Origin: Patiria miniata
Taxonomy: Eukaryota; Echinodermata; Asteroidea; Valvatida; Asterinidae
Length of the DNA stretch: 64,000 nucleotides
Assembly: GCF_015706575.1 (NCBI RefSeq)
Contig: NW_024037073.1
Coordinates: 25,278,622-25,342,621 of the forward strand
Reading direction: 5' to 3'
How positions within the stretch are numbered: position 1 is the first letter of the stretch; each line of letters opens with the position of its first letter. Shown here piece after piece: positions 9,196 through 19,345 of the stretch. A program made the position numbers and the translations under genes. Under the pieces are notes generated by a model. It worked only from the letters and a program-made list of their open reading frames with translations, was not told the origin of the DNA and searched no databases.

Positions 9196-11623
9196 TTTAT
9201 AAAAGAATGAATGTTTTAAGATATGAATGGCTTTGTAAACTTGCATTCATTCATCAGAAATTCACAAGTTTAACAGTTGAACAAAGGTTCAAGGACAGAG
9301 GAAACGACAGACGTGGCGGAGGTGTCTTTATCTTGGTTAAGGATGGTTTCTCAGCCATTGAACTTTCTGAAGATGGTTGTGAATTACTCTGGTGCCAACT
9401 ACCGCTCAAGCCGAAAGGAGAGGACATCTTCATCGCTGCATATTATAGAGCCCCCGACTCCTACAGGCCAGAATCTCCAAAAAACCTAGACAGAAGTCTG
9501 AGTAAATTGCAGGCTCAGGTAAACTCCCCATTCGTCATTCTTGGAGGAGACTTCAACATCCCGGGCATGCTTTGGAACCCAAGGACTGGTACATGTACTT
9601 TCTCGGCAAACGGTATTCAATCCAAAATTATCAACATCGCAGATGACTACAATCTCGAACAAAAGGCAATTAATACATTTTTGCTCATATTTTTGTCAAA
9701 GTACTTTCAAATGATTTCAAACTTTCTCAAGTATTGAAACAACTTAAGACAAATATTAAATTGAGCAATTGTTTAGAATGCATTGATACTGTTAATAATA
9801 TAACCAAATATATGGATGTAACATGCACTGCTTCCCAACCCGGTGGAATGACCCAAAAGCAAGTGAACAGCGAAATCCGAAGGGCTAAACGCACACATTT
9901 ACAAGAAACTACATCTACAGGTAACCCCCAGAAATTTTGGCGCTACGTAAACAGCACTTGTAAAGACAACACAGGGGTTCAGGTTCTAAAACTCAACGGG
10001 AAAAATATCACATCTGACCAAGAAAAAGCTGAAACCCTACAAGACCAATTCTGTAGTGTTTTCAGCAGGGATGACACCGATGTGCAGCCAGTTCTACCAC
10101 CGAGTCCCTACCCAGACTTGACAAAACATCACCGTGTCTGTTAGCAGAGTCCTCAAGTTACTGACGTCGCTCAACTTGAAACTAGCTGCCAATGAAGTTG
10201 CCCCAGTGCTCGCATTCATATTCCAACAATCACTTGACCTGGGTTTTCTACCATCTGACTGGAAGAAAGCCAACGTAACACCCATTTTTAAGAAAGGCTC
10301 TCGTGCAGATCCGGCACGAGACTACAGACCTGTGTCGTTGACCTCTGTTTGTTTTAAGTTATTAGAGCACATCATTGATAGCCAATAAATGAAACACCTC
10401 CAGAAACACGACATCCTGAACGAAAACCAACATGCTTTTCGTAAAGGCCTGTCCTAACAAATCACCACAGACATGGCAGTACTTGACTTCTCCAAAGCAT
10501 TCGACATAGTTTCTCATCAAAAACTGGTCCAAACATTAGACTACTACGGGATAAGGGGAAAAACACAGAGATGGATCAGGGAATTCTTAACCAACAGGTC
10601 ACAAAGAGTTGTGGTAAATAGAAAATCTTTGAAATGGCAAAGTGTCGACAGTGGCATACCACAAGGCACCGTGCTTGGCCCCCACCTGTTTTTACTTTTC
10701 ATCAACGACATAAGCAAATCGGTGACTGGCACAACTTGCCTTTTCGCTGACGACTGCCTGTTATATCGGAAGATCTGCTCATCAACTGATGAACTGATGT
10801 TCCAAAAAGACCTGGACAACTTGGCTCACTGGGCGCAAACCTGGGGAATGAAATTTAACTCCAGCAAATGTAACATCATGTGAATCTCCGGGAAGCGGGC
10901 CCCCGGCAAAACTAACGACACCATGTTAGGATCCAACCTCGTAGAGAAAACCAACATGACATATTTTGGAATAATCATTCAGAATAACCTAAGTTGGAAT
11001 CACCAAACAGCACATGCCACTTCCAAAGCAAGTCGTATATTGAACTTCATCAAAATAAATTGTCATTCTGCATCCAGATCAGTCAAAGAAATGCTGTACT
11101 TAGCAGTAGTCAGACCACACCTAGAATATGGCAGCATTGCTTGGAACCCTCACATAGCTAAGAACATAACATTCCTGGAAAAAGTGCAACTGATGAGGGC
11201 TGCTCGTTTCGTAATGCGAGATTATTCCAGACTGAGCAGTGTGACCGACATGTTGACAACCCTAGGCTGGTCTTCACTGGAAGAGAGAAGGAAAGTTAAC
11301 CAACTTACCTACTTACCTACTAGAATAATACACAACATAGTTCACATTAACTCATCATCCATAGTCCCCAAACCAGCACCAGCTCGTAGAATTCACAACT
11401 ACCAGTTCACAGAAATTGCAGCAAAGACAGACATCTATATGCAGTCATTCCTACCCAGAACTATCCGGAAATGGAACAAGCTCCATCAAGACACCACAGA
11501 CGCCCCAAACCACAACACCTTTAAGGATTTAGTTTAGTTCCACTTCCCCAAGGCCTCCTTGCTAGACTTCCACGTGGAGTATTCAGGATAACCACCAAGT
11601 ACCAAGTACCAAGTAAAGGTGCA
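9196..11623 (+). mobile_element. CR1-like LINE (copy A), 5' truncated
   Basis: Plus-strand non-LTR element with endonuclease then reverse transcriptase. It ends in short tandem repeats accaagt (about three units at 11594-11616) rather than poly(A), the usual ending of CR1/L2-group LINEs. The 5' end abuts the TIR element at 9195. It lies in intron 1 of the TRMT2A-like gene, in antisense orientation to it. Confidence 0.8.
9270..11537 (+). pseudogene. CR1-like ORF2: endonuclease plus reverse transcriptase, inactivated
   Basis: The endonuclease part (9270-9660) has GGGVFILVKDG, AAYYRAPDS (the YRPP-type motif) and VILGGDFNIPG (the GDFN motif). Around 9662-9830 the reading is lost, consistent with an internal deletion or insertion. 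It resumes with EIRRAKRTHL and NPQKFWRYVNS (9850-9960), then the RT: DYRPVSLTSVCFKLLEHII (~10318-10377), AVLDFSKAFDIVSHQ (~10476-10520), GIPQGTVLGPHLFLLFINDI (~10653-10712), FADDCLLY (~10741-10764), and the thumb/C-terminal region VRPHLEYGSIAWNPH (10923-11537). Stops follow HIIDSQ, RKGLS and KCNIM, and a frame change lies near 10130-10145. It cannot make a full protein as it stands. The RT catalytic FADD residues are intact. Confidence 0.8.
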
Positions 11624-11837
11624 ATATTTTTATGATATTGAACCCTCATTCCCCCAATTAAAAAAACTTACCTGGAAAGCAACAAAACTATTTTGCAGCA
11701 AGATTAATTTCACTGGGTTAAAGTATTAAGTTTTCAATAAGCAAGAATGGACAAAATCACATGAATGGGATTACACTCAAGTAGCTGACCTGGCAAAGGA
11801 GCAAACGTCTTCACCAAGTAAAAGAATAACAAGTCAC

Positions 11838-11991
11838 CTTTGGATTTGTCCTCCTCATCTTCATTGGGAATAGCATCCATAGTGATGGCCACATCTGTTG
11901 GCATCTTGACAACATCACCCTCTGTAACTGTGGTTGACGTTACCTCCCCAGTTGGGACATCATCAGAAGTTGCTCCCTGCTTCTCATCCAT
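11838..11991 (-). CDS. TRMT2A: TRMT2A-like first coding exon (copy A)
   Basis: The start codon is at 11991 in a good context (accaaaATGG). The exon encodes 51 residues, MDEKQGATSDDVPTGE to NEDEEDKSK, plus one base, and ends at a gtgac donor. The peptide is acidic and low in complexity, as N-termini of this family often are. The split codon matches the phase of exon 2 at 7416-7573, giving G at the junction. The frame is open upstream to 12075, but the ATG with the better context is taken as the start. The intron (7574-11837) holds a SINE relic, a TIR element and a CR1-like LINE. The link to TRMT2A rests on exon 2. Confidence 0.65.
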
Positions 11992-12258
11992 TTTGGTGTT
12001 ATTACGTTGGACCAAAAACACACTGGAAATATAAAGAAACTGCACATAAAGCAGTTGTATACTATTGAAAGCCATGACCAGTGGGATATCTAGGGGGAGG
12101 GGTCAAAATTTGAAATCACAACGTGCACCTGAAAATAGTATGGTAACCATATCGTGTACATGTCTCAAGGCAGTGCGATGTATATGTGGATACCATACCA
12201 GTATGAGATGCGAGCTGTAAATGTCGCCACAACACGGCTGCGACGCGACGGTTCTATC

Positions 12259-13222
12259 TGAAAAGCCACCAATATCATCATTGTTTCCCCATATTTTAGC
12301 CAGTGTAGTTCTGTTTCAAGTCGATCCTTTGCTTTGTGATGACTGCTGCATGGTATTTAGGTGAGTTTAATCTCAACTAGGTTTGGATAATCGGGGAAAA
12401 GGACAATTTCTGTTGAGGCAATTTTTCATGGCCTCCGTCATTTTCCAACTGCTGGGGAAAAAATAGTTGGGGAAGAATTCCATACATATTGCATACACAT
12501 CACTAATATTTCCCCACAGTGACCTATCAGCCATCAGAAACGGATGACATGTTTAAAAGTCAAATTTAGCAGGGAAAATATTGAAACGTTTACGAAGAAA
12601 ACACTTCAAATTTTTCAGACCAGTGTCTTAGGGTTTGTGCACCGGGTGTCAAGTGATGTCCAGGTGTGGAACTCTTTCCAATAGTTGTCCAAACATTTGG
12701 GACTCTCAATACTGTCTATGAGAGTCCCAAATTTTAAGGTATTGAAAACTTGCAATACAAGATGGAGATGAGAAACTCCAGCTCCAATGCTCATCACGAA
12801 TTTGACATGTAGAGCTGGAGGCACATCTAGTTTTTGTCCAGCAGTTGAAAATTGGCGGAGGCCTTGAAATTTGGCAAATACTAAAGTTTTCCCTTTTCCC
12901 CTATTATCCAAACCCAGATGAGATTAAGCTTACTTCACACCATGCAGCAATCATTTACGAAGCATTTGGTCGACTTGAAACAGAATTATGCTTTCTAAGT
13001 AAGAGTTGAGGCTTTGCATGGTGGAGATACTAAATAATGAAAGGTTTGCGGAAACACCATGGGAGAATAATTTCTCAACTAAGAGAATGGTTCTGAAAAG
13101 CACCAGAGGTATCAACTCGAAGTTCCGGTCAGTATGCTCTGACTGTCTTCAGGAGAGACATTTCATTATTTATGCTTTATACTAAAATATGAAAAAAATT
13201 ATGATTTTGGTGGCTTTTCTAC
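12259..13222. mobile_element. Long imperfect foldback element (copy A)
   Basis: The left arm (12259-12470) and right arm (12820-13222) are imperfect inverted copies. Pairs seen: gaaaagccaccaatatcat with atgattttggtggcttttc; ctgtttcaagtcga with tcgacttgaaacag; gctgcatgg with ccatgcagc; taggtttggataatc with attatccaaaccc; catggcctccgtcattttcc with aattggcggaggccttg. The centre holds a second short hairpin (atttgggactctc with gagagtcccaaat, 12692-12731) and one copy of the gggtttgtgcacc family motif. No coding content was recognised. Confidence 0.6.
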
Positions 13223-13394
13223 CTTGTATACTGCATTGGGGCTGCTATTGATGACATGTATACATTCTTATGTTGTTTTCAGAGGAAAAATAAGATATGG
13301 CTTGATATAGACCCATGAACGTGGCTATATACATGTACATACATGTATGCACTCAATATTTTGTTATTGCTGCCAAGAAGTTTAAGTGATCATT

Positions 13395-13941
13395 TAAAGC
13401 TACAGTCCATCATTTGCAGCTATCCAAAACTATATTTAGTGTTGAATAACTACTTGGTTGAAAGATAGTAAGGGGACAAAAACTCCCTGTGAAATTATTT
13501 GTTCTGGCATGCTGTCATTGGGAAGAAATCAATGAAAGAAGGCCTTTCCAACGATGCATCTAAAGGCACATGGTTGGAAATTTCCGTTAGTAGTTCCTTT
13601 TTTTAGTTGGCGAAGTGCGCGCAAGCGTTGACATGATGCACACGCTCGCGCGGTTGTTTTAATTCATCAGATCAGTGCGTGACATTGCGTAGCTGCAATT
13701 AGCTCAGTGAGAACGTGTCTCCAACACTGAATTCAGGCCAAATTCAAAACAAGATTCAGCATCTTTTGATTTGAAATCGAAATCCTAGAATGTTGTTTTA
13801 CTCGAAATGTAGGCCTACAGCTGAAGCTGAGCTGAAACTTCACCAAATTAGTTGTTCAGTACCCTTCTTTAGATTTTGAGCGTGTTTGTTGCTTCAAACG
13901 AGTAAAATACACAATTTACAAATGATGGACTGTACCCTTTA
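13395..13941. mobile_element. MITE with 20 bp TIRs, ACAGTCCATCATTTG family (copy A)
   Basis: The left end taaagctacagtccatcatt and the right end aatgatggactgtacccttt are inverted repeats around about 500 non-coding bases. TTTA occurs at both edges but cannot be assigned cleanly as a target duplication. Confidence 0.65.
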
Positions 13942-14333
13942 GAGAATATTTTGAAACTTTTATTTTGTTTTCTTTAAGTACATTTTTTTGGGGGGGGTGG
14001 GGTGGTCCTTTTTTGTAAACAGAAGGATTATTGCTGCCAAGAAGTGTTAGTTATTACTTCAAGAATATTTGGAAACTTTTTTTATAATGCTTCAGTGCCC
14101 GATGCGCATTCTGTGTGCACCAGTACCAAGGTAGCAAGTTCAAAGCTTATGATGTTCTCATCCAGAACGAGCTTTAGCAAAGAATTAAACACTTAACAGA
14201 TACAAAATAAGAGAAAGCAAATTTAAAGATTTACTTTCTCTAAATTTACTTTTTTTCAGTTGTGTCTTTACATAATCATTAATCTCATATTTTTAACAAA
14301 CATTCGTTTCTTGACCTTTTTGTATAGTTACCT

Positions 14334-14537
14334 GGGAAAGATTTCCATATACGAAGTTCACTCAACACCCTGTGTACAAACCCTATGAGATTGGACTGAA
14401 AAATTCTAAGTGTTTTCTAAGAAAATGCTTGTATTTTTTCAATGCTCAAATTGACTTTGATGACAAGAAATTGCTATCTGGGGGCTTGTTAGTCAATACA
14501 GAGGAAAATTAGTGAACTTCATATATGGAAATCTTTC
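14334..14537. mobile_element. Short foldback element (copy A)
   Basis: The inverted arms ggaaagatttccatatacga plus agttcact (14335-14363) and agtgaact plus tcatatatggaaatctttcc (14511-14537) enclose about 150 bases. Just inside the left arm is caccctgtgtacaaacccta, the same motif that forms the arms of the hairpin at 15671-15878, so the two elements are related. Confidence 0.6.
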
Positions 14538-14754
14538 CGTTACCTGAAAGTTCTTTAAAATATGGAAATAAATGTTGAGATGAATAGGAGAGAGTAACCA
14601 TTTCATCTTCACATATGGTGACTGTCAAAGTAATTCCTGCATTTGTTTTCTTGCGAAGTCTAATAACCAAAATTAAAACACATATTACTAGAGCAGTCTG
14701 TACTTTTAATTGATTCAGTACGACTTGACTTACACGTAATGGAACGAGACGTCT

Positions 14755-14855
14755 TTATTGAAGGTACGAGTTGTCCAAGGTACGAGTTGGCATAATGATG
14801 TCACATTAAATGTATGAGTTGTCCAAGGTACGAGTTGCCCAAGGTACGAGATGAC
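14755..14855 (+). repeat. Short minisatellite, ggtacgagttgyccaa units (copy A)
   Basis: About four tandem units of a ~16 base motif (aaggtacgagttgtcc and variants), with one unit separated by a spacer. The copy B match is at about 48788-48888. Frames across it are an artefact of the repeat. Confidence 0.7.
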
Positions 14856-14919
14856 CTGTTTCCTTGCACATTGGAACAGCAATACTGGGTGATTTGGCAA
14901 TAAATAGTTAATGCGGTAC

Positions 14920-15117
14920 CCGCTGCTAAAGTTCAAATCGAACCGGCCAACAGATCCCGTTAGCTCGGTGGTCGAGTGGTAAGACACCTGCACTAGAAAG
15001 CACTGGACATCGTGGGTTCGAGTCCCACCGGCTTGATTTTTCCCAACTTTCACTCGGGAGGTAACAGACTGAGTATACAGTGTTTATACGTCGGTGAAGG
15101 GCAAAACCTAATTTGAT
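14920..15117 (+). mobile_element. tRNA-derived SINE (copy A)
   Basis: The tRNA-like head has an A-box-like stretch tagctcggtggtcgagtgg at about 14961 and a B box ggttcgagtccc at about 15016, as needed for RNA polymerase III. The body is cccaactttcactcgggagg, taacagactgagtatacagt, gtttatacgtcggtgaaggg, then caaaacctaatttgatc. Four further full or partial copies in the window share this body. A bona fide tRNA gene is unlikely because the acceptor ends do not pair. Confidence 0.85.
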
Positions 15118-15670
15118 CAATTCTAAAAGTTTACATTATCTTAAAGAAACCTAAAGGTATTTTTTTTTTTTTGCCAGAGGTAAACTTTTGAAATCACTAA
15201 ATCCGACTTTTTGCCATAGGTAAACTTTCGAAATCACTGACTATGACTTTTTGAATTGACATCGTCATCGATTCATGATGGACTGCAGACAAGCAATCGT
15301 TTCTCGGGCAGTGCAATGGTTCATCAGAAAACTGCAGGATCATCCGTAAAATCAAAAATAAAATAGCAAGAAATACACAGTTTGGTATGGAAATATATTT
15401 AGAGTGTAAAAATTCAGTTCGGTAATATTTGCAAGTAAGTCTCTAATGCCGTTGAAAAATGGCAAACTGCAACAATGTCACCGTGAACGGACGGCCACAT
15501 TGGCCGGTCAGCACGGCACAGGAACTGTGTCATTTTGCAGTTTGCACAGTTGGCTAGGTTGACCATACGTACCGGCCCATGAACCTGGCAATGTGAATAA
15601 TTTTTACGAAAATGCGTACCGAAGTTCCAGCGTTCCTTTCAGTAGAGCTAGGAAAATACTGAAGTATTAA

Positions 15671-15878
15671 CTGAGAAAAACACTAAGAAATTTTCAGACC
15701 AGTCTCATAGGGTTTGTGCACAGGGTGGCAAGTTATGGCCATAATACAGTGTATGGGAATCTTTCCTTTGATGTTAATTGGGAAAGATTCCCATACCTGG
15801 CCATCACTTGTCACACTGTCACACTGTGCACAAACCCTATGGGACTGCTCTGAAAATTTGTAAGTGTTTTCTCGGTAA
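15671..15878. mobile_element. Foldback hairpin element, GGGTTTGTGCACAG family (copy A)
   Basis: Two arms of about 95 bases are inverted copies. The left arm contains catagggtttgtgcacaggg and gtatgggaatctttcc; the right arm contains ggaaagattcccatac and ctgtgcacaaaccctatggg. The loop is only about 14 bases, so the transcript would form one long hairpin. The outer flanks aacacttagaa/aagtgtttt also match. Confidence 0.7.
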
Positions 15879-16290
15879 AAATTCAAAATTTGTCACTGCT
15901 AATTTAGACTTTTTAGGACAAAATATCACTTTCAGATGGCTGATACAGATAGGCCTAGGTCATTTAGGGAAAAATTACGGCGACCATGAAGTGTAGGGCC
16001 CCTGTTTTGTTTTGGTCATTATTGGAGTCAGAAGTGTTTTTTTTATTGCTCAAAAATCACCTTTACCGACAAAGCAGTTTTTCCTCAGTTCTAATGACAC
16101 CCGTTTTGCAATTTTGAACGGATTTTTGGGATAGAAACCACGATTTTCCTGCGCGGTTTGTGCCTTGCGATTCAGCGCGCCGTGCGTGGCTATGGATGCC
16201 ACGCTATACAATAAACGCAGTAGTAAGTACGTCTATGGCCACTTCTTGGACAAGTTGGAGTACGTTTCACTAAATACTATAATGCAGATT

Positions 16291-16590
16291 TCACCAATAG
16301 CTAATATAAACAACCAAATCAATGTTAACATTTATTAAATGGTTAAATAAAATTAGTAATACTGACGTACCAGTAATAAGAAAGTGGCAAAGGTAACAAC
16401 AGGTACAGTTTCTTTCGGCCACTCGGAAGACAGCGCCGTACAGTCGCGTGTTTATGTTGTTGAATGCTGCCCTCATGTGTCGTTCGATGGGCATGCAAGC
16501 TCTTTCGAAACATCGGCCTCCATCGCAGATCACAACTGCTTCAGGTTCATATACTGAACTGGCATCCTTCTTTTTTTTAACGAGACGCAT
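16291..16590 (-). other. Uncharacterised 99-codon ORF (copy A; copy B at 50323-50622)
   Basis: The ORF starts MRLVKKKKDASSVYEPEAVV and continues with ICDGGRCFERACMPIERHMR. Composition is balanced in the first two thirds and hydrophobic at the end, which may be intron read-through. I do not recognise it. It is present in both copies, but their near identity makes that uninformative. It could be a first exon or chance. Confidence 0.2.
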
Positions 16591-16891
16591 ACGTCTCCCG
16601 TAACGGAAGCCAAATAATACCTATTTGTCTATTCTTATTTGACAACTGACGCTTTCTGAGTAGCTGTGTGGAAATTTCATAATCTTCAAATAATTATAGT
16701 AGACAAAGCCGCAGCTGGGAATGAATCGAATTTTCAGAAACCCTTTAAACCCATGTTTTTTTTTTTCTGGAGGGTGTGAATTTTTCCCCTTGAATCCCCC
16801 CCCCCCAATTTATGTGATTATTCAAGACAAAGGAGTTATTGAAAATGGCTATCTATGTGGTAGGTACCCAAGAGATTGTGGAAAATTGTTT

Positions 16892-17441
16892 GGTAATCCT
16901 TACTTTTAGGACACCTCTATTTTTTACAAGTTCTGTTCAAAACTGACTTTTGCAGATGACTGTCCAGTACCAATTGACTTTTGCAGGCTAAAGCAGTCTT
17001 TTTTCTAGTTTTGAAAGCACTTTCAAAAAAATGTGACTTTCCTACCTTTTTTCACAGTCAGACATGCATGTTGTAGTTCTAACACGCGTGAAAGCCCTAC
17101 ATAATGAAAGCCCGATGCTGATTGGCTGCTAAAAAAAATAATTAAGATGTTTATTTTTTGTCAGCCAATCAGCATCGAGCTTTCATTGCATCGAGCTTTC
17201 ACGTTTGCCATCTTGGTTTTTGAGTCTGTTTTCTGGTTGTCATCGTCATCTTTTTACCCCTCAATTTCCCTCTAAAATCAAAGCCCTGCCCTAGCTCTTT
17301 CCACAAACTTAAACCGGGAAAAGTTCCGTACTCGGACGTCAATTTATCTGCTGCCAAACATATTAAGTGTCATTTAGTCAGCTGTTTTGGTGAGTCTTTC
17401 CCTTCCTATATAGGAACGGGGTCCTAAAAGTAAGGATTACC
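16892..17441. mobile_element. hAT-like MITE with 8 bp target duplication (copy A)
   Basis: The ends ggtaatccttacttttagga and tcctaaaagtaaggattacc are perfect inverted repeats. Each side is flanked by aattgttt (16884-16891 and 17442-17449), a perfect 8 bp target-site duplication, the size typical of hAT elements. The 550 base body has no coding content. An internal inverted pair (gatgctgattggctg with cagccaatcagcatc, ~17110-17180) suggests a nested or older hairpin. Confidence 0.88.
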
Positions 17442-17569
17442 AATTGTTTATATTCTTTAGGTTGGACACCTCGTCGCAAAAGTAATTTTAAGAAAGCAAA
17501 ATGTAAAATTGTCCAGTTTCCGGACACTTCACAATGAATATTGAATGGCTGCTGCTACGGTATTTGGTT

Positions 17570-18310
17570 ACTCCTAGAACTATGATGCTCCGCGTGAGCG
17601 GAGCCGCATAGACACAGAACCCCACAAAATGGTTAATTGCAGCACAATCCCTCATGACATATCGTCAGTCCACCAAAAACGACCAGGATATGTTTTGACA
17701 CACTCGCATTCAATTTGCGTTGGACAACACGCGCTATATCTGCCTCAATTATGGTGAGTCGAGGATACTCATGTAAGTTGCGCCTAACAAACATCGGTGG
17801 ATTCTGTCGGTTTTTAGGCCAAAATGATGAAAAATATGCCCTTTCCGCACTGAGCCAACCTGACACTAGAAACGTGCACAAAGATAATGATCGATCACTG
17901 ATTTTCGGTTCGCTCGGAGCACGCTGCGGGGGAGCGGTACTTGCACTTGTACGCATGAGCGTATCATTTGCTTGCGGCGTGCTCCGAGCGAACAGAAAAT
18001 CATCAATCGATCAAATCTGCGTACACGTTTCAAGAGTCAGGTTGGCTCAGTGCAGAAAGGGCATATTTTTTCATCATTATGGCCTAAAAACCGACAGAAT
18101 CCAGCGATGTTTGTTAGGCGCAACTTACGTGCGTATGTCATGAAGTATTGTATGGAGTTTATGGGCAAATTGTGCAGTGGTTCTGTAGAAAATGTCTATG
18201 TTTTGATGAACGTTTTTGTACTTATAGTTGGTGTGTTGTAGTAGCAAACAATTTTGCGAGGTTCTCTGTCCATGAGGCTTCGCTACGCGGAGCATCATAG
18301 TTCTAGGAGT
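17570..18310. mobile_element. Large foldback element, ACTCCTAGAACTATGATGCT ends (copy A)
   Basis: The ends actcctagaactatgatgct and agcatcatagttctaggagt are perfect inverted repeats. Most of the 741 bases fold back: ctcatgtaagttgcgcctaa pairs with ttaggcgcaacttacg, ccctttccgcactgagccaa with ttggctcagtgcagaaaggg, and cggttcgctcggagcacg with cgtgctccgagcgaac near the centre. The long open frames here (for example 17715-18143) come from the palindrome and are not treated as genes. Confidence 0.8.
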
Positions 18311-18385
18311 GACTGCTAGGGTAGTACTCAGTACTCCCTACTATTCTACATCACTTCCTTGTGTTGGTTCAGAATCAGAGGTGTT

Positions 18386-18585
18386 GGAAAGAATGTTGCA
18401 ACCTGATGCTGCTTTTTCCCTTATATTTCATCTCAATGAAGGTCAGTCATTGCAAAAATGATAAAACATGAATCTGGGACTGAGAAACATTTCCAATTTT
18501 GTTAGGAAATACTGAATTTTTTTTTGACTCTCCATAGACTTTTTACACAACCGCTGAAGTAGCGTCAGGTTGCAACATTCTTTCC
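18386..18585. mobile_element. 200 bp MITE, GGAAAGAATGTTGCAACCTGA ends (copy A)
   Basis: The ends ggaaagaatgttgcaacctg and caggttgcaacattctttcc are perfect inverted repeats of about 20 bases. Flanks gaggtgtt (18378-18385) and gaggtgac (18586-18593) agree at six of eight positions, compatible with a decayed 8 bp hAT-style target duplication. Confidence 0.75.
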
Positions 18586-18730
18586 GAGGTGACTGTTGGC
18601 TCCCAACGAAAGCCTTCTAAAACCTCTTCCAATGCCTCAAAAGAGATCCCATCTGCGAGTGGTTTCTATGTTAAATGTTTTATGCCTGGTTTTTATAAAC
18701 TACCACTTTGAAAACTCATTCATTCATTAA

Positions 18731-19345
18731 TTAGACATAGGCATTTGCCCGTGGTCTCCTCTTCAAATTATACACAGTTGGGATCACTGGCGCCGCTCCC
18801 ACCACAGCCCGTCTTTCCAGTGCTGCTGCTTTCAGTTCGTTGGTGTCACACCCAGACCATTCAGGGATGTTGTCCACCCAGCGCATCTTTGGCCGGCCCA
18901 CGGAGTGACGACATCCCACTGACATCCCATCCACAACAGCTGCCGCCATGCCGCCGCCATGCCGGACCACATGGCCCAACCATGCTGCCTTTCGTTCCAT
19001 CACAGTGCTACTGCTGAAGCACCACCGGTCGACGATCATCTCCATCAGTCTTTCATTTGTCACATGATCTTGCCACTTGATGTTGAGCAGGTGAAGCCAA
19101 ATGGTTCGGCCATAACTGTCTAGGCGTTTGACGCCAGCTGCCTTCAACGACAGGGTGGTGGCACCATACAGTACCCTTGATATGACTAGGGCCCGAGCAA
19201 GCTGTACCTTTACCTCAAGGCTGACGCGGGGAGAGCGCAGATACTTGCACTGCCGAAGAGTGGATCTGCCCATACCTAACCGCATCCGAACCTCCTTGCT
19301 GTCCTTGTTGAAAACTGCTGTGAAGATTTGGATTTGAGTAGAAAA
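18731..19345 (-). mobile_element. LINE ORF2 C-terminal fragment (copy A)
   Basis: A 184-residue minus-strand frame (18731-19285) has the post-RT region common to RTE-like and related LINEs: VKVQLARALVISRVLYGATT, then WLHLLNIKWQDHVTNERLME, KAAWLGHVVRHGG and GRPKMRWVDNIPEW. The catalytic RT is absent, so only the 3' end is present, a typical 5'-truncated insertion. The exact clade is uncertain. Confidence 0.75.

Noticed and set aside
14961-15030. Functional tRNA gene
   Set aside because: The A and B boxes are present but the acceptor ends do not pair and the sequence continues into the SINE body; other copies in the window show the same layout.
14730-15053. 107-codon minus-strand ORF
   Set aside because: It spans a minisatellite and a SINE.
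17715-18143. 142-codon ORF
   Set aside because: It lies wholly in a foldback element and mirrors an ORF on the other strand, so it is an effect of the palindrome.
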